A DNA stretch of 64,000 nt from assembly GCF_024868665.1 (NCBI RefSeq), contig NC_079907.1, forward strand, positions 15,578,413-15,642,412, written 5' to 3'. This document shows, in pieces, positions 40,701-52,700 of the stretch (within the stretch, counting starts at the first letter, position 1; the number at the start of each line of letters is the position of its first letter). The position numbers and the translations under genes are program-made. Source of the DNA: Triplophysa rosa (taxonomy: Eukaryota; Chordata; Actinopteri; Cypriniformes; Nemacheilidae). Below the pieces are notes generated by a model. That model worked only from the letters and a program-made list of their open reading frames with translations, searched no databases and had not been told where the DNA came from.

Positions 40701-43700
40701 AAACTCCTCCATATTACAGAGAGCCTGTAATAAATAAAAAGTCATCATCGGCACCGTCAAGGCACTAATCAAATCTAACTACAAAGTAAAGTGTCTTTAT
40801 ACCACAAACTGCTGAGTAAACATGAATGTGTTTCTTCATAAACTAGACCTGCAAAAGTGCTTTGGCAGCAGAAGCCAGGCATTCCTATCGCAAAGCTATA
40901 TTTATTTTCTCTTTGAAGAAAACCACTTTGACATATGCCGGTCCCTTTCATACCTCGACCCGGAGGTGCTGAAATCAGCGGGAGATGATGACTCATAATC
41001 CCAAAAAGCCTTCCTTATGGGAAACACTAAATCCTAATGGCACATATGAGCACATTATGGACTTCCTCTCGCTGAAATAACATAAGGCGCGTTCACATTC
41101 TTACCATTGACAATTAGGTGTGCTGGAGAACAGCAGGGGTTTTCTCAGCACAAGGTAAATCTTAGTTAGTTGCTCGGGAAACTAAGGTCGGTTTCACATT
41201 TAGTGCGTTTTCACACCTGTGTATCGACTGCTTTGTTCCGAAACCGGGGGTTAAATCGCTACAATATTGAAATTTATTTTAGTTCGGTTCTCATTCACAA
41301 GGCAATATTTCCAAACGGACCAAACTTTGCTAATAAAAGTCACGTGCGAGTAAACTCTCCTTCGATTGGTCAGAGTGCATCTGTTTATTTTCCGGCCGGT
41401 AACGCGAGTGATAATGAGCGTCAGCTGCGCGTTGTCTCGCGTATCTCACGGCGGAGCTCAGGAAGCATAAAAGGAGGAGAAGAACCAGGCCTGGATTTTA
41501 TGTTATGTTGTATTGTGTTTGTGTGGCCGGCAGTCGACTGTGAGGGAGCTGTCAGCACTTTACTTTCGTTTTGTTGTTTGTATATTTTATTAAAAGTTTG
41601 GTTTAACGTTCGCCGGTTCCCGCCTCCTTCCTTCCTTACTTTGAACATTGTTACAGGGAGCCATTAGCAAAACAATCCCTTTTGCGTCACGCAACTTTAC
41701 ATAATTACCCATCATACATTGTGATACAGTCTGGTTCGTTGGTCCGTTGGTTCGGATGGCTTTCACACATCTACCGAACCGCTCCAGAGTTCGTTTGCAA
41801 TCGGGCCGAAACCACCTTGTTCAGGCGGTCTCGGAGTGATTGTTTTGGGGCGGATCGTAGCGCGAAACGAATCGAACCAAGAGAGAAAACGCACCAGGTT
41901 CTGAAACAAACCCTTATGTGTGAAAACGCCCTTAGTTCACTGTCTGGTCCGAACCCTAGTTCGATTGCTCCCCCCTCCCCCTACCCCCGCTGGACTGCGT
42001 TCATATTATAATTTTTTGGTTCCGAACCGCGGGCCGTTTGCGTGAAGAGCATGCAGCTGTTTACCCTGTCACTTGTAAGGACGACGCAGGAGAAGGCGGC
42101 AAAATGCATAACTTGCTCGCGTCACTTTTATATGTTTTTGAACCGTTAGTTTTGTTTCCAATGCTTCAGTCCATAGCGGCACTTTCGTCTGTGAATGTAC
42201 TGCAAATGCTCTTAAGAACGCTGAAGTAGTGATGGGTCGTTCTTGAACGATTCGTTCATTTTGAACGAATCTTTAATGTGACTCGGGAAGAACGAGTCGT
42301 CTTAGGGAGTGATTCGTTCAGTCGCGTATGCGCATTGCGCAACATTCTATGGGTCCTGTACTGGAATTCAAGAAGAACGAATGATTCAAACCCGAAGACT
42401 CGAGAGGTGAACTAATCAATTCTCTTTCCGGCTCTGACTGCATTGGTTTAGCTTACGACGCTGTCACGTGATGAACGAAGGAGTCAAACCCGAGGACTTG
42501 TCAGATAAGAGGTGTGGTGAGCTAATCATAGACTAAAGACTCAGGTAAACAATGAATTAATCTTTTCTGTTTCTTATAGCATTATAGTTTTGTATTGTTT
42601 GTAATGTGATCAACGTTTGCATAAGTAGTAGATGTGTTAGGAATGTAACATGTAACATTTTAATTATATTTTGCTAAAATGAACGAAATGAACGATATGA
42701 CTCGAAAAAAGATTCGTTCATTTTGCTGAACGAGACTCAAAGGTCCGAGTCAGTAAAATGATCCGAACTTCCCATCACTACGCTGAAGATGAACAGAAAT
42801 GAGATAGCCTATAGGCTACAGCTCTCTGCTTGGAGCGCGCCAGTAACGCTCGTGAGAAAAGTGAGTGAAACACACACACACACAAGCACACATTTTTACC
42901 AATGAATACGTCCTTAATAGCGGTTCACTTCCGTGATTTGGTACGATTGCGTTCATATCAGCAGTGAAGCGTACTGGAGTTCACATGAACCGCACCCCAG
43001 ACCTCCCTTTTTAAGGGGACTCGGGTGCAGTTTGCGGGTACGCACCCGGGTTCGGAAGACAGCGTCCGAACTCTGACGTTAAAGGGGTCATATGGCGTGA
43101 ACACGTGTTTTTCTGTCTTTGGTGTGTTATAAGTTGCGTGTCTAATGTATGTATTAGACACATAAAATTGCAAAAATTACAGTGTCGGAGCAAAAGATGC
43201 ATTCTATCTAAAAGCGAATGCTCACCCAGACCTGCCTGAAATGCCTCGTGTAACCACACCCCCACAAATCTAGGTCAGTTCGTGGTATGAGTTGACTAAG
43301 ACCGCCCAAATGTATACGCAAGTAAGGTGGGCGTACCTGTCAGTACAATTGCTTAGGAACCTGATGTTCCAAAATATGGTAAGAGGCGTTACATTTCCGT
43401 CACACACTTGCAGTATTTGACCAATCACTACCCACTGGTTAACTGGCCAATCATAGCACACCTCGCTTTTCAGAGCGTTGAGCTTTGTTAAAAATCTGTG
43501 GCCAATGAAGCCTCCATTATCAGAATTAAAAAAACAGACGGCCACTTTAAAATGACTCAAGTTTAGAGATATGACTGGTCCTGGTTCCTGCGATGACATT
43601 TTGCTTTTATTACATATAAATATTTGAAAGGAAGCCATCGACATAACGAAATTAAGGACCCGACGTGCTTCAAAATAAGGAATATATATTTCATAACTCA

Positions 43701-46700
43701 CTTTAATTCCACCCCAGGAGTGATTTGACAGGAAGTCCACGGGTGAGGTCACTCCAGGTTGGACCGGGTACCTTAGAAGGAAGTCCAGCTCACTTGGATT
43801 GATCTCTTTATTCATGAGCAATACCTGAATGGAGATGAATACGTGCATTTAAGAGAAACAAGCGGAGACATGGCATATGTTTCGGTCTTTATGACTACTG
43901 CTTGTCATCTGTTAGACATAATGAAATAACGGCTCACTTGGAAGGCAAGCTGGGCGGTGTAGGTGAGTTTGTCACACTCAAAGAGCCCGCGGGTGGTGTA
44001 CTGGAACACTGAGGATGTGATGTTGTCAATCAGATTTAAGACCCGTTGTTTCAAGGTCTCATCTGGGGCGGCTTTTAGTACAGCATTTTGAAACACGACG
44101 TTGAACGCCTGGACGTGAGAAGCACACAGAAGCAAGAGAGAGAGGAAAACAGAGAGATTGAGAATTTTGCTTGGAGCAAAATGTTGTGTTTTCTTCCTCA
44201 TTTTCTAATGAGACATTTTTCTAACTGGGAAGATCAAGATTTCTGCATACATTTGTACAACAGGGAAAAGGCAATTATTTTTTGATAGCTGTAGATTGTA
44301 TCTTATCAGCGCCATGACAGGAAAGCACGAGAAAGTAGTTCCTAATCTTTTTCCATTATTAGAAAGCAAAGCTGCTCTTGACATTAACATCAAGAGCTTT
44401 CAACAGAATTCTGTTGTTGCAGCAGGAATCGAAACAAAACAAATATTTTTAAGCAAAGAAACTATTAAAATTACATTCAACTCTGATCACGAAATATCAT
44501 CTATTTTGCCGTGGCGCTGTACATTTAGCTGAGGGAAATCCTTTTGTAATTGCAGTTCTGCAGAATGTTTAAGCCTTGTTATATTAAAAGCCATAGCTCA
44601 CCACCACTGCACGGTTGGGTTAACATGGGACAAAACATAACGCAATAAAAGCACAATTGAGCCAGGAAACAGAAAACACAATAAACTACAACTGTGGTAC
44701 AAACTAAATTATTGAGATCAGGGAAATAAACAACAGGTTTTTAAAAGAGGCTCTGGTTCAGGGTCAATAGTCAGGAGATACCTTGAGAGAGAACTGGTAC
44801 ATGGGGTGGATTTTATTGAGGTCGTTCATGATAAAATACAGAAGCGATGCTCGGGCCGCTGCCGGACGGTAGTGCTCTCTCGCCGTATTGATTTCAGCCT
44901 CAGTCACCTTGGCTTCCTTCACCTGTATTGATGCATACAGGAATACATCTATAGCTGAGCTGAGGGACATGCTTGTTATTAATATGCCAATAAAGGGTTT
45001 TGAAAAGGTCAAAGTTTATTGACAACTAAAAACCATGTTATGTATTGCATAACATGGCGACAAATGTTTTTATTAAATAAAAACCTATGGCTGTAACAAC
45101 TGAATGATGAAATAGTAATAGTACAGTAATAGTATTTGAATTGACTATATGCAATGCAAGTATTACAGTAAAAATAATCAGATTACTTTTTATTGATTTA
45201 TTTTACTTGTCTTGAACTTGTTACTGTGTTCACTTTACTTTAGCTCAATTGGTAAAGTAATGCGTCAGCAACACAAGTCATGGGTTTGATCCCCAGGAAA
45301 CACATATACTGATAAAAAATGTATAGCTTGAATTTTGGATTTGGATTAAAAGATCTGCCGAATACAAATGTAAAAGTAATAATATTTATATTTTGTTTTT
45401 TCAACTGTTGGGCAATAAACATTTCTTTATCTGAATAGTTGACAAATACACGCACGTGTCCTATGGTGTGACTGCATAAGAAAAATTTATCTTCATTCTT
45501 TTTTTTTCAAAATTTTTGCTGTCACACCTAAAACACAACAAATAACAATAACAATAAAAGGACAAATAAATAAATGTAAAAAAATGTAATTCTTAAAAAA
45601 TAAATGAATATTGTATAATATATATATATATATATAAAAAATAAATGAATATTGTATAATATATATTATATACTGTGTATATATATTGTCCCCATGAAAT
45701 CAAATTGAATTCGTTTTTAGCATTAATATGTTATTTGTTATATGTTATGAATGTTACCATATCTATAAACAAGTGTGTTTTATAACATTTGCTTTTTCCT
45801 GTTTTTTATCATAAATACTCAATAATATAAAATAGTATATTATTAACATTTTGTTTTCAAAATTTTTGCTGCCACACCATTATTTGTATTATTATAACTA
45901 CCCATCTGCGCTTTGTAATAGACCACTTTTAGCACACATTACATACGCCTCAATTCGTGCATTGAAAGTCAGTAGTTAGCACAACATAATACAATAAATT
46001 AACATTAGATTTACATTTGTGAATATACAAGAGATCAGAGCTTCCCAAACATCAGAGGGGTAAGGCCACCAAACTTTGCATTATTATTTCTCTTTTTTTA
46101 TTGGTTAATGAAATATAAAGAATTACAACAGCTACATTGTTCACAAATCTATTGTAATAAAATTCATAACTATATATTTTATTCAACATTTTCACATTTT
46201 GATTCTGCCTAGGCCACAGCTTCAAGGCTCACAGTTTGGGAAGCACCGCAAACAGATAACGTCCAAGGTGCTAATAATGATATACCGCACCTTATCTTCA
46301 ATATCTGCCGCTGTTCGTTTGGTCGTCTCCAAGTTCTCCACCAACTCTATGTCTCCGAGGAAGTTTCCCGAAGCAGAGGACAAGCGTGAGAGAAGGTTGT
46401 CCTCCAGAGTTTTCAAAGTGATTTTGAAGCCGTTCTGCTGCTTTGTAAGGTTTGACTTCAAAGTAAAAAACAAAGAAAGGCGTGTTTGGAATGATGTGCA
46501 TACCAACGATGATTCATAAAAACAAGACCCACTGGGTATAAGACTGTAGAAGAGCCAGGGACATTAGAGGGCATACTAAAGGCTGCAGAGATCAATATAT
46601 TCAGCATCTGCCTGTGGGAGACATGAAGGTAGTATTTGGGTGGATTAACACAGTTCCTCTTGGCAAAACACATCAAACCGCAAGCACTGAAGTGTGATAG

Positions 46701-49700
46701 GATTGTCAAAGCTGATGGATCCATTTCCCACGTTTATGAAAGAAAAACAAACAAACAACAAGCATTCGCACTCTCACACCAAACATATGGCTATGGTGAT
46801 AAACCAAACGCAGTCAAAGCACAGTGATGCAGTTGAATCGCTATTTGGAATGTCATCTCCCAAAATCACAAGCGTGACATATTGGAGCGTCAAGGCGAAA
46901 TGTATCCTTGATGAGGTCGATTTGTGAAAATGAAAACGTAAAATACTGCAGCCAGTGACCAATAACCCAGCAAACACACTACGTTGTCACAATGTAGCCA
47001 ACCTTTTAAACACGTTGTAACAACGTGATCAAAAGGTTGATGTTTTTACGTTGTGTGGTGAAGTTGTCACAATGTTACCTTTTAAAACCTGCATTCAGTG
47101 CCATTGTTTAGGTTGTGTGTATGCTGTATGGACAACCAGCAAAGAACATTTAACCATCACTGTAGAGAAGCGTGAATATCAGCCTTTTGAATTTCAGCCA
47201 ACAGTTGGGCTGGAGGTCGGAGGAAAGTTCGCTCTGATTCATCGAAAGAATATTGTTCTTATAGAATTTCTGTCTTCTTAATAGGTAAAAATAATGAATT
47301 AATACAATTTAACAAGCTAATCATGACATAATAAAAACAGGAGTTTTAGGGTTTCTTTATTTATATTTGTGTGACTTGCCCCTATGGAATCCCAATTCTG
47401 CAAAAATTTTAAATAAATAAATACAAAATAAAAACAGGAAAGAAATGTAAAAATACAATCATAAATAAATATGTTCACATAAAAATGTAAAAATACAAAA
47501 ATAAATGAGTATTTGTGCGTTTATTTCTTCATTTATATATAATTGTATTTTTCCCACATTTTTGTATTTATTTATATATTTATTTATTTACACTTTGCAT
47601 GTATGTATTTACTCATGCATTTATGTGACCACTTATTCTTTTCCACATTTATATATTCCCACATTTATTTACTTTAAAATGAATTATTTCTACATTTCTG
47701 TGTCCACATGGTAATGAGGGGGACGTGTTTTACTTCAGACTTTCACTTCATGCCATCAAGGAATCAAGGATTAATGAAAGTGTTCTGAATGTCGTCTGAC
47801 AGCTACTGAATGTTGCAGAACAACATTGCTACAGCCTTCTAGCACCTCACATTTCAACGCTGCCAGAGGAAAAATGGAACGTTGTCACAACGTTAATGCA
47901 TTTGTTGGGAGGGCTTTATGAGATATATAATAAATAACAACAGAAAAATGACAAGCACATGGTTTAAAGATCTGGACCTTTCCATGTGACCTCTCATCAG
48001 AAAAGCTACAACTACTGTATACAATCCTTAGGGCTCAGTCATTAATAATTAAATCTCCACTAGCATCTTATACATCCAATTAACCTGGACCTAGAAAACA
48101 AACTAACTAGCCAGCAAAATGCCTTATTATGAGGAAAGTGCAATTTACTTGAACAATTTCAGGCAAGTAATCGTGTGACGTTGGTTAATTTTAGAATGGC
48201 AGAATTCTGCTCATTAGCCAAGAAGACTGATGTCTAACAATAGCTTCTTTCCATGGATCACACTGACCATATTTGGAATTCCAATGTGCATGCAATAACT
48301 CAAAAATAGCACATATACTTAAAAAATTAGACACAACCAAGGAAATGTAAACACACAAAGAAGGCATCTAAAAAAAGGAGCAATCCCTGTGGTGTGGTTG
48401 CGTAACATCCAATCATAACAACAGGGCAATGTGTAACTAACAGCAAGTGAAACGTCTCGTGTTTTTTGATGTCATGGCAGGTGCTGAGGGATCCTCACGT
48501 TCTTCTTGCAATTTTCAATATTAATTAAGATGATAAGAGAGGTCTGTATCATTATTTTCATCCTCAGGATCTCAGATACAAAACACTAATTAATCAAGCT
48601 TCATTAAGCAACATTTCAATTTTACGGCAAATTCAACAGAGAGGATCTAGACACAACCGCATTTTCTTCCTGACGGTCATTAAAAACGCTTTTTCTTTTC
48701 GGAGTAATTTGTTCATAGATGAAATCCTTCTGTTTTCAGCTCATGGCTGGAATACACTACAAGACTTTTGCTCAGATCTTTGCCCAGATTTTCAGTCAAG
48801 GGTTGTTACAGAAAGTCTGCACCAGTCTGCAGATTTTATCACGTATTGTTTTCTATGCAAACGTTCAAAAAGTCTGCAAGTGTATAATGTCTAGTTTCTT
48901 ACAAATCTGTTCAGATTTTAAAAGTCTTGTAGTGTATTCCAGCCTTTAGACAGACATGTTAGAGATGAGTGAGAACAATAGAAGAAGCATCGTAATGAAC
49001 TACTGACGCTGTAAAAATCCAAAAGTACAACAGTTCACCTAAAAATGAATATTTTGTCTGGATTTGCACATACCAAACCCATGCGACTTTTATGCTTCGG
49101 ATACAAAAGCAAATGCTGGTCAGGATGTACATGCTGCTACTTTCCATACAATGAAAGTGAATAGTGACCAGAGGCCAAAACAGAGCCAATGACCTTGACA
49201 TAATTGACGTCAAGCCTATGTATTTAAGGTAACACTTTAGTATAAGGACCAATTCTCACTATTAACTAGTTGCTTATTAGCATACCTATTATTAGCATAT
49301 TGGCTGTCTATAAGCACTTATAAAGCACATATTCTGCATGACCATATTCTACATCCCTAATCCTACCCAATACCTAAACCTAACAACTACCTTACTAACT
49401 ATTATCAACAGGGCTCTAGAGTGCGACCAATTTGGTCGCACATGCGACCTAATTTCTCAATGGTGCGACTAAAAAAAATCTGAGGTCGCACCGGTGCGAC
49501 CAGCCGTTCGAGGGAAAAAAAGTCTCTGCGAAAGTCTCCCTGTGGTTCAACAACAGACACATTAGGCCCATATCGTGGTCTAAACCAATCAGAGATAGTG
49601 AAGGGCGGACCCCCCTCTGATTGGCCGTGGTCCAGATATTCCTGTACGTTTGAAAATGCTGTGCTGCAGTCAGACAGAGAGGGGAGGAGCCTATAGGCCC

Positions 49701-52700
49701 GTCAGTTAAACAGAGTGGATGTAGCCGCGGATGATGAGAGAAGATGAAAAGAACTATTGACAACTTTTTCGTTAAGAATGTTAAGTTAAGGCCTGATCCG
49801 TCCGAAAATCATAACCAATGCTCTGACAAGCTAGACTGCGACTAAATGGTCTCATTTTGCGACAAATTTTCCTGCCAGTGCGACAAGTTTTTCTTAATGG
49901 TCGCACCAGTGCGACTGTCAAACTGATCAATATATAATTTTTGCGTATTATAAATTTAATGCGCAGAAATGTTATATTGCGCATGCGGCGCATTCAGTCA
50001 CTCATTTTCGTCTCCCCTCCTTCAACCATTCGCTCATCTATCAGTGCCCCCCCCCAAAGACGTAATTCGCGGGTTACGGGTAAGAGGCAAAGGACCGAAA
50101 GAGCAGACGAGTGAAGCGCTCAATCTTGCAACTTAAATAAATATGCAGAATACAAGAATTTCCCCTGCTAAGGTACAAAACAGCAAAATGTGAAGTCCAT
50201 AATTGGGAAATTGATGTCTTCTCTCTTTATTCTATGCATTATTAAAGATGTATTATAATTTTGTATGAATGTTTTAATTTCATTGTAAAGTTAAGCTTTG
50301 AGACGAATTTGGAGAATTTTGTGCTGAATACAGTGATATGAGCAAATATAAAAGGCATGTCATGCTTCTGAAGGGTCCCAAAACACACTCAGACCCCAGA
50401 GGGTTAAATAAAACCCATAGATATCCTGATATGCTGCAATGCTTAAATAATGAAAAACAAAATATAATTGTGTCTAATAATTACCTTAAAAGTTTACAGT
50501 TTTGCACAACACACAACAATTAAATTGAAATGATTTAATATAACCTGAGGGGTTATAATAAAAGCAAATATTGCACAAATATTTTAGTCAAACAAAAGCT
50601 TCACAGCCTGTAGTCACCATTTACGTTCATTATATTGATAAGAAAATGCATCAACATTATAATACAATTCTATATAAGTCTAAAGAAGACAACAGAAACG
50701 GTAAAAAGAAAAACAAATGAGGGTACGTAAATGGCAGAACTTTCATTTTTGGGTGACCTATTCCTTTAATCCAAAATGTGCAAAAACCAAACCCGTCATT
50801 AACCTTTTCTAAGTAAAGGTGAGAAAACAAAGTAGAAACCCGGAGGAAAAACAAGTGCCACTTCCTATACGATCAAATATTTTAATTTGTATCCCAAAAC
50901 CGGCACGATTGCCATCCTGTCTGTCATAGTACAATGACTAATTATCGTTGCGCTCAACCAAACTAGACCTCAGAAACTGATGAATCCAATTAAGCTGGAA
51001 AACACCTTTCAAATACCCTCCAATTAGACGGCATCTACTTAACTGTCCCTGCAATTAAATGCAGAGAGAGTGATCTAATATCAAAGAGCCTGTCCCTTTC
51101 TTTAATGAAAGCCGGGCTGGGATGTTCCTTAGAGAGAGCATTTAAATTGAGACAACATATTGGTCCATCAGTCTAAGTGAGAGATGCCTGGCGTGCGAAT
51201 GAATAAGAGCGATGCTTATACCTTCAGCTCCTCCAGGTCGGGTCTCTCCATGCTGACCACGGCCGCCAGGAGCTGATCCTCCAGTCCGTCCCGTGTCACT
51301 GTGAAGTTGACCAGCGTGCATTGAGCCTGAAGCTCGGGTTGGTAGTGAGGGTTCGCCAGCTTGGTGTGAAGGATCAGGCGAAAATCGGGGTTGTATTCGC
51401 ACTCCTTGTCGCCGATCTTTATATATCTTTTGTGGATTCAAGTAAAAACTCAAGCGATATTTCACCCCAAAAATGTTAATTCTTACATCATTTAGTCATA
51501 CTCATGTCAATCCAAAACTGTATGACTTTTTTCTTCTGCAGAGAACAAAAGAAATGTTTTGAAGAATGTTGGTAACCAAACAACAATGGCTGCCATTGAC
51601 TTCCATCGTATGGACACAAAACCACATTTCTCAAAATATCTTTGTAACGAGGAAGGCGGGACGAGAGCCATGGGGCAACGAGGCGGGGCCGGTGGCGTGA
51701 GTGATAGTGGGAATCAGCTGTGCGCACACCGGTCCCGCATGTCTCATGGAGGAGATTGGTAGCATAAGAGGACTTGCGACAGGACTTCTGACGAGAGAGG
51801 ACCGGGCCCGGACATGTGTTAAGTTTTATTTATGTTTGTGTGGCCGGCTGTCTACCGTGAGGTGGCTGTCGGCCCTTTTACTTCCGTGTTATTGTTTGTT
51901 TATTTTGATTAAAGTTTTTGAATGTTCGCCGGTTCCCGCCTCCTTCCTTCCCTACTTTGAACTATATTACAATCTTCTTTTGTGTTCCACAGAAGAAAGA
52001 GTCATATGCAGATTGTGAATGACATGAGGATGAATAAATGATAAGTAGGGATGCACCGAAATGAACATTCTTGGCCGAAGCCGAATAAAAATGAAACACT
52101 TGGCCGAAGGCCGAATACTGAATTTCTTCTATTTATTTAGCCAATTTTTTCACTAATGCATAAACTCAATAATCAAAATGTGCTTTTAATATTTGTCTTG
52201 CTTTTCAATGTAATTCAACTTTAAATATAAAATTGAGAAAACCAAGTAAATAAAAATAAAAATATTGAGCCCTCTCCTGTATTCAATGCACTAACTGACT
52301 GCAGAAAGAATGTAATGTACTCTGTTCGCCTACAACAAAGTTGTTCATTAAAAAGTGTAATTTAACATAAGCCAACATCCATGCAAGCAAGGCATGCTGA
52401 GGCTGACTGACAACAATTTCAGTTCACTTCGCTCTAAACTCAGCCCACAAAAGCTGACTGATTGTTCTCTCAGAAGGTGTACTAGGGATGCACAAACATA
52501 GCTTGACATTCCAAGTTGTTGCGTACAGGGAACTGTGTGCACGATACCACTGTGCGATGTCAAAGGATGTCGGGAGTGGCGGGGCTTCAGACCGCACGCT
52601 CCCGTCTGAAGAACAGTCTACCGGTAACAATGCTTTCGTCCGTAAATTTACTCCCGCGCTGCAGGTTCCGTGTCGTGTCGTTCTCTGACACTTTAAAATG

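Larger units (their letters stand above)
38487..50866. repeat. Tandem duplication, copy 2 (12,380 bp; nearer the gene's 5' end)
   Basis: Direct repeat of 26071-38486, abutting it without spacer. The repeated left end resumes immediately after AAGTGCCACTTCCT, and the right end stops at the same CACTTCCT before unique sequence beginning ATACGATC. The sequences flanking the junction share only one T. All seven exons and all splice dinucleotides are conserved. On the minus-strand transcript this copy comes first, directly after exon j. Confidence 0.97.

Noticed and set aside
26071..50866. Two separate dynein genes in tandem
   Set aside because: Only exons k to q are repeated; there is a single set of AAA5, stalk and C-terminal exons, so this is an internal duplication of one gene.
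51142..51465. 107-codon minus-strand open frame with a proline/glycine-rich sequence
   Set aside because: It is an out-of-register frame over exon j; the correct frame gives the AAA5 sequence with matching splice phases.
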